Notes under the pieces: model-generated | Databases searched by the model: none | What the model saw: the letters and a program-made list of their open reading frames with translations, nothing else | What the model was told of the DNA's origin: nothing | Source: an uncultured Bdellovibrio sp. | GTDB lineage: Bacteria > Bdellovibrionota > Bdellovibrionia > Bdellovibrionales > Bdellovibrionaceae | DNA length: 17,049 bases | Assembly: GCA_937871355.1 (NCBI GenBank) | Contig: CALMPX010000184.1 | Coordinates: 1 to 17,049 of the forward strand | Direction: 5' to 3' | Shown here: positions 7,347 to 14,540 of the stretch, in pieces | Position numbering within the stretch: position 1 is the stretch's first letter | Layout of the letters: each line of letters begins with the position of its first letter | Program-made: the position numbers and the translations under genes

Positions 7347-7374
7347 TTCACTGTCTCGCAATGAGACCTAAAAT
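7347..7374 (+). promoter_or_regulatory. Possible promoter with an inverted repeat in the spacer
   Basis: TTCACT (7347-7352, four of six) and TAAAAT (7369-7374, five of six) are 16 bases apart. The spacer contains the inverted repeat GTCTC-gcaat-GAGAC (7353-7367), a plausible operator. The predicted start near 7381 falls on the 12-base palindrome TATAACGTTATA (7380-7391). A transcript from here would run straight into the terminator-like hairpin at 7395-7445. The -35 is weak, so this is tentative. Confidence 0.35.
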
Positions 7375-7394
7375 AGACCTATAACGTTATAAAA

Positions 7395-7445
7395 GCGAGA
7401 CCGCACTTTTTTGAAACAAAAAGTGCATCATGTGTCTCGTTTTTT
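7395..7445 (+). terminator. Strong intrinsic terminator-like hairpin, possible attenuator
   Basis: An outer stem CGAGAC/GTCTCG (7396-7401 with 7434-7439) encloses an inner stem GCACTTTTT/AAAAAGTGC (7403-7411 with 7418-7426) with a six-base loop, and six T residues follow (7440-7445). The A run before the stem can also pair with the T run. It can end the upstream hpt transcript, or act as a terminator in the leader of the secreted protein gene that starts at 7491. The GTCTC/GAGAC pair at 7353-7367 repeats the outer-stem sequence, so mutually exclusive pairings are possible. Confidence 0.65.
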
Positions 7446-7490
7446 GTTAACATATTTTAAGACACCGATTTTGAATGCAGGGGGATTTTG

Positions 7491-9050
7491 ATGAAGCAGT
7501 TTACTTCGATTTTATTTGGTTTGGTTTTGGTTATTGGAATTAATATAGAGCGAGTTTTAGCAGATCAAAAAAGCTGTATAAAAGACTGTCCAATGATTAA
7601 AGTACTAAGCACAATTGGTACTGGAGAACAAAAAGATCCTGAATGTGTATCATCTTGTAAAGATGAGTTTCCATCAAAAAAAGAAATGAAACAAGACTGT
7701 ATGGCCGCCTACAAAGAATACACTGAGGCCATGAAAAAAAATCCTTGCACGGATGCTCCTAAAGCCGCGGACTGTCAGAAAAAAATTAGCGAGTGTGTAT
7801 CAAACACGGCCGCTGCATCAGCCGCTGGAAACAGTAATTCATCTTTAGATTTTGGCAATGAATCAGCGAATGCTTTAAGCTCACAAGTTTTAGAATTGGT
7901 TGGCGCTAAAAATGCCACGCAACAACAAACGACGCCTGGTTTTCAGCCAGATCGATCTTGCTACAAACAAATTAAATCAACTGACAAAGAAGTCAAAAAA
8001 GATCGCGCTGCGAAGTTGAAAGAATTAAAAAAAGACATTGAAGATGAAACTAAAAAAATTAATGAGGCAAATGAAAAATTAAAAAAAGAAGTGAATGAAA
8101 CTAAAGTTGAGCAACAAAAGCTTCAAGCAGAAACCACTAAGGCAATTCAAAAGCTAGACGTTGAGAAGCGTGAAAAATTAACGAAAATGAATGAGGATTT
8201 ACAAAAAGCAGGAACAGACATTCGTAAACAAACGACTGAAATCGTTAAAATTAAACAAGCTATGGAAAAATTGAAATTTGAAAATCAAAAAACTATGGTA
8301 GCGTACACTGAAGATAAAATTAATCAACAGTGCAAAAGTGCGCTTGATACTGCAAAAGTTTGTTTTGTTAAAGCAAGTAAAGGAGTTAAATTTTCTAAAG
8401 AAGACACATGCTCTAATTTTTCTTTTTCAGGTAGCGGGACAAAAGGAACGGCTGAGTTAAAGAAAAAATTAAAACAAGTTCAAGAAGCTTGCTTCGAGCA
8501 ATCAAATCAAGCTGCATCAACTTTAAAATATGAGTACGCAGATAAAATTCGTACCTACAATATGGATATTACAGAAAAACAACAACAGATTGCCGATGCG
8601 AATAAAGCCTTAGAATTAAAGAAAACTGAAAATGAGGCGATTAATAAAGAAAGTGAAGCTCAAAAATCTCAAGAACAAAAAAGCTTAGAAGAGCAGATGG
8701 CCAATTTTGCAGAAAAACTAAAAAATCTTCAAGAAAATACTGAAAGTTCCTTAAAAACTTCGAATGCGATTATTGAAGAGCGCAACAAACAATTAGATGA
8801 ATTAAAAGCCGGAAAATTGCCTTATGATTTAGGTATTGATGATGGCGGCAATATGTACGACGACGTCGCCGGCGAAGCTATGGGAGCCATTAATACAATT
8901 ACGGGCGCAAGTCAAAATGCTTTAGGTCTTTGTTGCAATGGAAAAATTTCAAAAGCCGGTGGAATTTCAAATGATCAATGTTCTCAGTTGAGCAAAGAAA
9001 ATGCAAGCTTCGAAAAGCAAAACAAATCAAAAGCCAGCAGTAACAAGTAA
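7491..9050 (+). CDS. Secreted cysteine-rich coiled-coil protein of unknown function
   Basis: Not recognised. The 519-residue product starts with a signal peptide (MKQFTSILFG...RVLA, predicted cleavage after A24). A cysteine-rich head follows, with eight Cys between 29 and 102 including C29-X3-C33-X18-C52-X3-C56. Next come a Ser/Ala/Asn-rich linker (about 105-145) and two long Lys/Glu/Gln-rich coiled-coil stretches (about 160-290 and 320-440) interrupted by a segment with C281, C291 and C307; another Cys, C334, lies within the second. A Gly/Asp-rich tail carries C481, C482 and C497. The total of 16 mature cysteines is even, fitting disulfides in the periplasm or outside. The ATG at 7491 is preferred over the adjacent TTG at 7488 because AGGGGGA lies five bases before it. 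It appears monocistronic, converging with the beta-barrel gene. Confidence 0.8.
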   Translation: MKQFTSILFGLVLVIGINIERVLADQKSCIKDCPMIKVLSTIGTGEQKDPECVSSCKDEFPSKKEMKQDCMAAYKEYTEAMKKNPCTDAPKAADCQKKISECVSNTAAASAAGNSNSSLDFGNESANALSSQVLELVGAKNATQQQTTPGFQPDRSCYKQIKSTDKEVKKDRAAKLKELKKDIEDETKKINEANEKLKKEVNETKVEQQKLQAETTKAIQKLDVEKREKLTKMNEDLQKAGTDIRKQTTEIVKIKQAMEKLKFENQKTMVAYTEDKINQQCKSALDTAKVCFVKASKGVKFSKEDTCSNFSFSGSGTKGTAELKKKLKQVQEACFEQSNQAASTLKYEYADKIRTYNMDITEKQQQIADANKALELKKTENEAINKESEAQKSQEQKSLEEQMANFAEKLKNLQENTESSLKTSNAIIEERNKQLDELKAGKLPYDLGIDDGGNMYDDVAGEAMGAINTITGASQNALGLCCNGKISKAGGISNDQCSQLSKENASFEKQNKSKASSNK

Positions 9051-9908
9051 TTAAATACTCAAATTCAGTGTCAGAAATACTTCCGACGACTTTTCGTTGT
9101 AAAACTTAAGGTTGTCGATTTCTTGGTTTTCGCCGGCGAAGACGCCGCCGCCGTTGGCGATGCCTAGATCGAGGCTGACGTTATCGTTAAAGGCGTAGGA
9201 TAAAGCTGTCTCGTGATAAAAAGCATTTTTGACTGAATTATCGTAGAGAAAATTTGAATCGTAGTGAAAGTAAATCATGGCTGATAATTCTTTGGTGAAT
9301 TGATATCCTAAATGTAGACGCTGACGTAAACGCGTATCAATATTATAATCTGTCCCCGTCATTTCATTTTTATAACTGAGTTTGCCGAATTGAAGCCCAT
9401 ATTTAAATTTAAGATCTGGAATGCCGATATTCACTGTTTTCAAAATCAAAGTCAGTCGGCCGCCTATGTAATTATTAAAATCAGTGGTCCGTCTAAAAAC
9501 CGGAAGAGCCACTAATATTTCAGGTTTTAAATCAAAATATTCTCCGATATTCCACGGCTTATTAATGGTCGCTTCGAAAGAAGTGTTATCCCATTCATTT
9601 CCGGTTTGATCTTTGACCTGATAATAAAAATCAGCCACAGCGCGAAAACGGTAATCTTGTGTTTTAATCGCAGGAACGAATTCATAGGTGATGTATTCGC
9701 TGCGTGTGCCATCGGCTTGCTTTTCGGCTTGAGTGGTATAGCGAGTGTTCAAATCAAACCCGAAAGTCACTGCGGGCACAGGCTCAGGAGCGACCAATGG
9801 TTTTGCAACCGGCTGAACAGATTTCTTTAATGGGGAGGCCGGAGCTGCAAAAGCGGTGTTGAGGAAAACAATCGATAACGCAAATAAAAAAATAAGGGAA
9901 ATTCTCAT
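9051..9908 (-). CDS. Predicted outer-membrane beta-barrel protein
   Basis: The 285-residue protein has a signal peptide (MRISLIFLFA...NTAFA, cleavage after about A21), then a Pro/Ala/Val-rich spacer (about 22-46). The rest alternates polar and hydrophobic residues with many Tyr and Phe, as in amphipathic beta strands, for example FRAVADFYYQVKD, RLTLILKTVNIGI and ALSYAFNDNVSLDLGIA, and ends in the strand SSEVFLTLNLSI, consistent with a terminal barrel strand. This points to a small outer-membrane barrel inserted through the BAM machinery; specific transport or adhesin function cannot be read. AGGA lies before the ATG. Its stop directly abuts the stop of the convergent coiled-coil gene, with no bases between. 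Confidence 0.75.
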   Translation of the reverse strand: MRISLIFLFALSIVFLNTAFAAPASPLKKSVQPVAKPLVAPEPVPAVTFGFDLNTRYTTQAEKQADGTRSEYITYEFVPAIKTQDYRFRAVADFYYQVKDQTGNEWDNTSFEATINKPWNIGEYFDLKPEILVALPVFRRTTDFNNYIGGRLTLILKTVNIGIPDLKFKYGLQFGKLSYKNEMTGTDYNIDTRLRQRLHLGYQFTKELSAMIYFHYDSNFLYDNSVKNAFYHETALSYAFNDNVSLDLGIANGGGVFAGENQEIDNLKFYNEKSSEVFLTLNLSI

Positions 9909-9972
9909 TTTTATCCTATCTCAAGTGGAGTATTCATTGCCAGTATTTGTATCGTGGTGCAGCCTAAATGGT

Positions 9973-10581
9973 ATGGTATACAAATCATTCTTAGCAACAT
10001 TATTTTTTTTCTTCTTGGGAGTTAGTCTTATGAGTTCAAATGAAGCCGATGCAAAGACAAAAGCCAAACAAACACCAATCAAACCACAATACGAAACAGC
10101 TATTTTAGCCGGTGGATGTTTCTGGGGCGTCGAAGAATTATTTCGGGTCGAAAAGGGTGTGATTAAAACCGTCGTTGGTTACACTGGCGGACCTGCTGAT
10201 AAAGCCAAATATGAATTTGTCCATAACGGAAATACCGGTCACGCCGAATCGATCAAAATCACTTTTGATCCTGAGGTTATTTCATATAAAAAATTACTCT
10301 TATTTTTCTTCTCAATTCATGATCCAACGACAATCAATCAGCAAGGCAATGACAAGGGATCGCAATATCGTTCAGAGATTTTTTATTTAACTGACGCTCA
10401 AAAAAAAGATGCAGAAGAAATTAAAGCTCGTGTTGATAAATCAAAAAAATGGAAAAAACCCGTCGTCACGGCTATTTCCAAAGCCGGCGAATTTTACTCA
10501 GCGGAAGAGTATCACCAGGATTACTTACAAAAAAATCCCGGCGGATACACATGTCATTTTAATCGTAAATTAGAATTTTAA
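9973..10581 (+). CDS. msrA: Peptide-methionine (S)-S-oxide reductase
   Basis: The enzyme reduces methionine S-sulfoxide in proteins. It shows the catalytic GGCFWGVEELF, the GYTGG segment, GHAESIKITFDP, HDPTTINQQGNDKGSQYRS and the C-terminal YHQDYLQKNPGGYTCHF with a likely resolving Cys. From ATG 9973 it is 202 residues, beginning with a signal-like MVYKSFLATLFFFFLGVSL and an ADA cleavage site, which would place it in the periplasm. That ATG lacks a ribosome site, whereas the in-frame ATG at 10030 has GGGAG eight bases upstream and would give a 183-residue cytoplasmic enzyme. An even longer reading from 9856 overlaps the divergent barrel gene and is not supported. No MsrB is present in the window. 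Confidence 0.93.
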   Translation: MVYKSFLATLFFFFLGVSLMSSNEADAKTKAKQTPIKPQYETAILAGGCFWGVEELFRVEKGVIKTVVGYTGGPADKAKYEFVHNGNTGHAESIKITFDPEVISYKKLLLFFFSIHDPTTINQQGNDKGSQYRSEIFYLTDAQKKDAEEIKARVDKSKKWKKPVVTAISKAGEFYSAEEYHQDYLQKNPGGYTCHFNRKLEF

Positions 10582-10582
10582 T

Positions 10583-11731
10583 TTAAAGTGATACTTGAGC
10601 AGATTCATCACGAGTCGGTTCAACTTCACTGAGTGCCGATCCAAACCCCAAAGACGACAATACAAACTGAGATTGTAAAATCGAACCTAATAAGTTCGGG
10701 AACTGGTTTACTTGCCCCGATGCAATCCAAAGATTATCGACTTTCGCTACGGTTCCATTTGAATTTAATTTTAATTCGCCAGCTGACAGAGCCGGAGTCA
10801 TAAATAAACGTTCCGCTTTGATGGTCTCGTTCATTTCTGGAAACGCGCGCTTGATTTGACGTTTCATCTTTTTCAAAACTTCGCCGATATTTTCTGTTTC
10901 CTCTGAAGTTTCTAAATCGATAAAGCTCATCCATTGACTGATTTGAAGCTTGGTCTCTGCCTGTGGAGGCAAAAAGCGTCCCACACATGGACCAATGGAA
11001 TCATTCGTTGTGCCTTCAAGGACAAACAAATTATTTTTTTCCATCAAAGCTTCCGGGGCGGCGACTTCGTGTAACAAATCTAAACATAGACCCACCCATG
11101 TGGTATCTTTTTTAAGTTTCGTTTTCGCACGAGCACCTAAAACGTCGTCTGGTAAAAGCGTTGATAAATCACGAACGGTTCCGGCAAAAATAAAGTTTTT
11201 TGCATAGTAATCTTTAGCTCCATTGACCGTGACGTGAGTCAACACATCATCCGTGAAATTAAAACCCGTCATAAAGCTTTTCGTTATGGTTTGTCCTTGG
11301 TATTTCTCTTTCAATAATTCAACGATTTTATAAACAGGTAAAGTGAGCTCAATTTCTTTTGCATTTAAAAAATAAGAAATTTCGTTATAAAATTCAGGAG
11401 GATTATCACCAAAGCCCACAAAAGACTTAAATCCGCTGGCCTCATAGGTTTCTGGATGATTTTCAGAAATTGATTTAATTAATTTGAGCCCTAAATCATC
11501 TTCTAAATTTTTAAGAGCTTTTTGAGCCATGGGACTCCCTGGATAAAAACGGAGACCATTTTCAGTCGTGAAATCATTATTCTGATATTTAATATGAGCT
11601 GGTTTGTTCGAACCACCCTGAACCGATTCAGATTCAATAAGTAAAATATTTTGAGTTTCAGCGGAAATTTTCGAAGCAACTGATAACCCGGCTAAGCCGC
11701 TACCAATAACGATGTAATCATAGATGTGCAT
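10583..11731 (-). CDS. FAD-dependent oxidoreductase (NAD(P)/FAD Rossmann, amine-oxidase-like)
   Basis: The 382-residue protein begins with a dinucleotide-binding fold: YIVIGSGLAGLSVASKI carries G10-x-G12-x-x-G15, and E33 at the end of strand two is the expected ribose-binding acid. The C-terminal NLWIASGQVNQFPNLLGSIL resembles the second FAD-contact strand of the amine oxidase, phytoene desaturase and protoporphyrinogen oxidase group. No signal peptide or membrane segment is seen, so it is probably cytoplasmic. The substrate is not recognisable. GAGG precedes the ATG at a rather long distance. It lies 56 bases downstream of the CFI-box gene, perhaps in the same transcript, and its stop is one base from the stop of msrA on the other strand. 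Confidence 0.75.
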   Translation of the reverse strand: MHIYDYIVIGSGLAGLSVASKISAETQNILLIESESVQGGSNKPAHIKYQNNDFTTENGLRFYPGSPMAQKALKNLEDDLGLKLIKSISENHPETYEASGFKSFVGFGDNPPEFYNEISYFLNAKEIELTLPVYKIVELLKEKYQGQTITKSFMTGFNFTDDVLTHVTVNGAKDYYAKNFIFAGTVRDLSTLLPDDVLGARAKTKLKKDTTWVGLCLDLLHEVAAPEALMEKNNLFVLEGTTNDSIGPCVGRFLPPQAETKLQISQWMSFIDLETSEETENIGEVLKKMKRQIKRAFPEMNETIKAERLFMTPALSAGELKLNSNGTVAKVDNLWIASGQVNQFPNLLGSILQSQFVLSSLGFGSALSEVEPTRDESAQVSL

Positions 11732-11787
11732 ATATTAAGTACCTCATCTATTACGATTAAAAAAGATCGCCCGACTTGCAAGGAAAA

Positions 11788-12507
11788 CTATTTATAAATA
11801 ATAGTAACGCATTTGATCACAATCCGCAAAACGAAGCGGATCGGTGCTTTCAGGTATTCGTGCTCGTCAATAAAGCAAGCGACATGCGGAGAATATTTGT
11901 AATAATAAAAAATAAATTGTCGTCCGTACTGAGTTTCACGAAGATTCATATCGCGAAACTGACGAAGCCAGAGGACCTCAGGAGCATCTGAAGATTCGAA
12001 AGCCGCCGTCGCGATGAAACAGCGAGATTTTACACTGGTCGCTTTAGAAATCATGCTCTTGATTAAACCTGGATGACGACTTGTTTTTTGAAAGATCTTC
12101 GCTTTTTTTATAACATCGACAAACAAAGGCGTATAAGGAGCAAAACGCGCCAATTTTTCAGCGGCCTTTTTTTGTCTATCGTGATAGGTGTCATTGGTGT
12201 CATAAATACGCACCAAGTCCCAGTAAACTCCAACTAAAATAGTGAGCTCGGTGGTTCGACCATTTTCTTTCAACAATTCTGGCGTTAATTCATTAGGACC
12301 ACATTCGCAGATTAATTCCAAAATTCTTAAATATCTTTCGTAATTAGCAACAGCTTCGCTGTACAAATTATTTTTAACGTAAATATTTGCTTTTTTAATG
12401 AGAACAACGCGAAGATTCCACAGCTTTTTTTTCTGCTGGTCGCGGGCATGCTCCCGCTCAAGAAGTCGACTGTTTGATAATTTTTGTTTTTTATCTGCTT
12501 CTACCAC
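11788..12507 (-). CDS. CFI-box C-terminal domain protein with helical N-terminus
   Basis: The 239-residue protein ends in a CFI-box domain: C163-FIATAAF, then VLWLRQFRDMNLRETQYGR (about 178-196), FYYYKYSPHVACFIDEHEYL (about 200-219) and a hydrophobic C-terminal helix (about 223-238). That order, Cys box, LRxFRD, GR, YYxxSP, matches the CFI-box C-terminal family, whose function is unknown. The N-terminal part is charged and helical (about 1-66, with TPR-like NNLYSEAVANYERYLRIL). No signal peptide is visible. The start is a GTG only 11 bases after the priA stop, with a poor ribosome site, so it is probably translated by coupling to priA; an internal start is possible. The linkage to replication restart may be positional only. 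Confidence 0.75.
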   Translation of the reverse strand: MVEADKKQKLSNSRLLEREHARDQQKKKLWNLRVVLIKKANIYVKNNLYSEAVANYERYLRILELICECGPNELTPELLKENGRTTELTILVGVYWDLVRIYDTNDTYHDRQKKAAEKLARFAPYTPLFVDVIKKAKIFQKTSRHPGLIKSMISKATSVKSRCFIATAAFESSDAPEVLWLRQFRDMNLRETQYGRQFIFYYYKYSPHVACFIDEHEYLKAPIRFVLRIVIKCVTIIYK

Positions 12508-12518
12508 ACTTAATTATT

Positions 12519-14540
12519 TTACAACAAACTAGCTGGGTCAACATCAACTATGACTCGAACTTGACGTGGAATCCACTTTTCATCCGCGAGCATTTGCCGA
12601 GCTAGGGCATTTAGGGCCCTCGGCTGCGGCCCTTTGATAATAATATGCAATCGGTATTGATTTTTAAGCTTCGACAGCGGGGCAAAAGCTGGACCTAGCA
12701 CTTCGATTCCTGAAAAGTGTGATTCATATTTTTGAATAATTGAGGTCAAACGAGACTTGACCATTTGTGCTGTTGACTGGGCTAAATCAGAAGTCATCGA
12801 CTGGATACGAAAGACAATCATCTTTTGATAAGGCGGATAATGAAGTGGTTCACGGCAACGAAGCTCATGTTCAGCAAAACCTAAGTAATCATGGTTTATA
12901 GCAAAAATTAATGAGTCGTGTGTCGTGTTATAGGTTTGAACCACAACGCTTCCAACTTGGTCGGTGTTTTGGTCGACATGGCGACCGGAACGACCGCTCA
13001 TTTGCATAATCAATTGAAAACTTTTTTCAGTGGCGCGAAAATCTGGCAAATTAAATCCGACATCGGCCAAAACCAGTCCAACTAAATTAAGTTTCGGAAA
13101 ATCAAGACCCTTGGCGATCATTTGTGTACCGACCAGAATATCGATTTCTAAGTTTTCCATGTTAGCGATCAACTCTTCCATTTCAGCGCGACTTTGAATT
13201 TCATCACGGTCGGCGCGAGCTAAGCGAGCCTCAGGAAAAAGAAGTTTTAAATCTTCTTCGACTTTTTCTGTCCCCAGCCCCATCGGCGATAATTCACCCT
13301 CATTACAATCAGGGCATTTTACTTTATACATTTCATGGTAATCGCAATAATGACAAACCAAATGATGACGAGCATGTAAAATGAGCGAGACATCACAATT
13401 CGGACATTCCGCCGAATAACCGCACGTGCGGCAAAAAACCAGATTCGCTAGTCCACGACGGTTTAACAATAAAGCGACTTGTTCTTTTTTTTCCAAAGCG
13501 ATTTCTATTTTTTCATAAAGTGATTGCGATAACCAAAAGGGAAGATTCGGCTTGCGTTCAGTATTTTCTTTTTCTAATCGCATGTCGATCGTCTCAATTT
13601 TTGGCATAGGTCGATCAGCGACCCGTGATTTTAAAGTGTGTAAATGATACTTTCCATCAACAGCATTTTTCCAAGACTCTAAACTCGGAGTGGCCGAACC
13701 TAAAACTACAGTACATTGACTAAATCGAGCTAACATGACCGCGCAATCTCGGCCATTATATTTTAATTTTTCGTCTTGTTTAAAACTGGCTTCGTGCTCT
13801 TCATCGACCACGACCAAGCCTAAGTTTTTAATCGGACAGAATAAAGCGGAACGAGCGCCAATGAGAATTTTTTTTTCGCCTTCAACGATTTGCCACCATT
13901 GATCTGTGCGTTCGCGATCGGTCAATTGAGAATGAAATACTGCGACTTCATCACCGAAACGTTCCACAAAGCGATTCACTAACTGTGGTGTTAATGAAAT
14001 TTCTGGAAGCAAAAAAATACCTTTTTTTCCTTGTTGTAAGCACTGCTCAAACAAACGTAAATAAATTTCAGTTTTTCCTGATCCGGTCACTCCGTGAACA
14101 AGGTGCGCTGAAAAACCTGTGGTCAAATCAATCTGCTTTAAACATGCCGCTTGCTCTTCGGTTAACGTTGGCTTTTCTTTTCTTTGTAAAATAGGAACAA
14201 CCGGGGGGCGTTTTGAGGCGCGCGCTTTAATCGTTCTTTTTAAAGGCGGTAATGCCTGCTGCGCCACTTGACCCAAAGGATAAATATAATAATCGGCAAC
14301 CCATTCAAGCCATTTTAAAAAGATGTCATCAAAAGCAGGCCATTGCTCTTCTTTTGATGAAATCGCTTTGTATTTAATTTCGGACTGACTTGCGGTGGTG
14401 TCTTCGCCCAGAACAATACCCATAGCCGTTCGTCGTCCTAAAGGCACATTAACAATATCGCCGCGCTGGCTTTTAAAATCGGAATTTTCTAAATAACTCA
14501 GGGGTTCCAATAACGGGGCATTGACTGCCACTCGTATCAT
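12519..14540 (-). CDS. priA: Primosomal protein N', replication-restart helicase
   Basis: PriA is a 3'-to-5' superfamily 2 helicase that reloads DnaB at stalled forks. The 673-residue protein has an N-terminal 3'-end-binding domain (about 1-100), Walker A GVTGSGKT (150-157), the DEEH box (246-249), motif III GSAT (281-284), eight zinc-binding Cys in four pairs (370/373, 379/382, 396/399, 409/412), GTQMIAKGLDFP (471-482) and MSGRSGR (514-520). It is slightly shorter than the about 730-residue enterobacterial protein but all key motifs are intact. GAGG precedes the ATG. The start overlaps the stop of the upstream gene by four bases (ATGA), so they are translationally coupled, and the CFI-box gene follows. 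Confidence 0.97.
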   Translation of the reverse strand: MIRVAVNAPLLEPLSYLENSDFKSQRGDIVNVPLGRRTAMGIVLGEDTTASQSEIKYKAISSKEEQWPAFDDIFLKWLEWVADYYIYPLGQVAQQALPPLKRTIKARASKRPPVVPILQRKEKPTLTEEQAACLKQIDLTTGFSAHLVHGVTGSGKTEIYLRLFEQCLQQGKKGIFLLPEISLTPQLVNRFVERFGDEVAVFHSQLTDRERTDQWWQIVEGEKKILIGARSALFCPIKNLGLVVVDEEHEASFKQDEKLKYNGRDCAVMLARFSQCTVVLGSATPSLESWKNAVDGKYHLHTLKSRVADRPMPKIETIDMRLEKENTERKPNLPFWLSQSLYEKIEIALEKKEQVALLLNRRGLANLVFCRTCGYSAECPNCDVSLILHARHHLVCHYCDYHEMYKVKCPDCNEGELSPMGLGTEKVEEDLKLLFPEARLARADRDEIQSRAEMEELIANMENLEIDILVGTQMIAKGLDFPKLNLVGLVLADVGFNLPDFRATEKSFQLIMQMSGRSGRHVDQNTDQVGSVVVQTYNTTHDSLIFAINHDYLGFAEHELRCREPLHYPPYQKMIVFRIQSMTSDLAQSTAQMVKSRLTSIIQKYESHFSGIEVLGPAFAPLSKLKNQYRLHIIIKGPQPRALNALARQMLADEKWIPRQVRVIVDVDPASLL

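Larger units (their letters stand above)
7221..7490. other. 270-base non-coding region rich in inverted repeats
   Basis: No credible coding sequence is seen here. The stretch holds, in order, the TAATCCTAA inverted repeat, the GTTTAC/GTAAAC inverted repeat, the GTCTC/GAGAC repeat, the palindrome TATAACGTTATA, and the terminator-like hairpin. The last 45 bases lead to the AGGGGGA ribosome site (7479-7485) of the next gene; its own promoter was not convincingly found and could lie within this stretch. No known riboswitch was recognised. Confidence 0.55.

Noticed and set aside
7380..7391. Palindrome TATAACGTTATA as an insertion-sequence end or attachment site
   Set aside because: No transposase, integrase, target duplication or partner repeat is nearby; its place beside a possible transcription start suits a control site better.
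9129..9140. Palindrome TTCGCCGGCGAA, similar to a stretch in the convergent gene near 8870
   Set aside because: It lies inside coding sequence and is explained by codons for Phe-Ala-Gly-Glu and Val-Ala-Gly-Glu; no repeat family is evident.
9856..9972. Extended msrA N-terminus from ATG 9856
   Set aside because: It overlaps the opposite-strand barrel gene start, lacks a ribosome site, and the added residues do not resemble MsrA.
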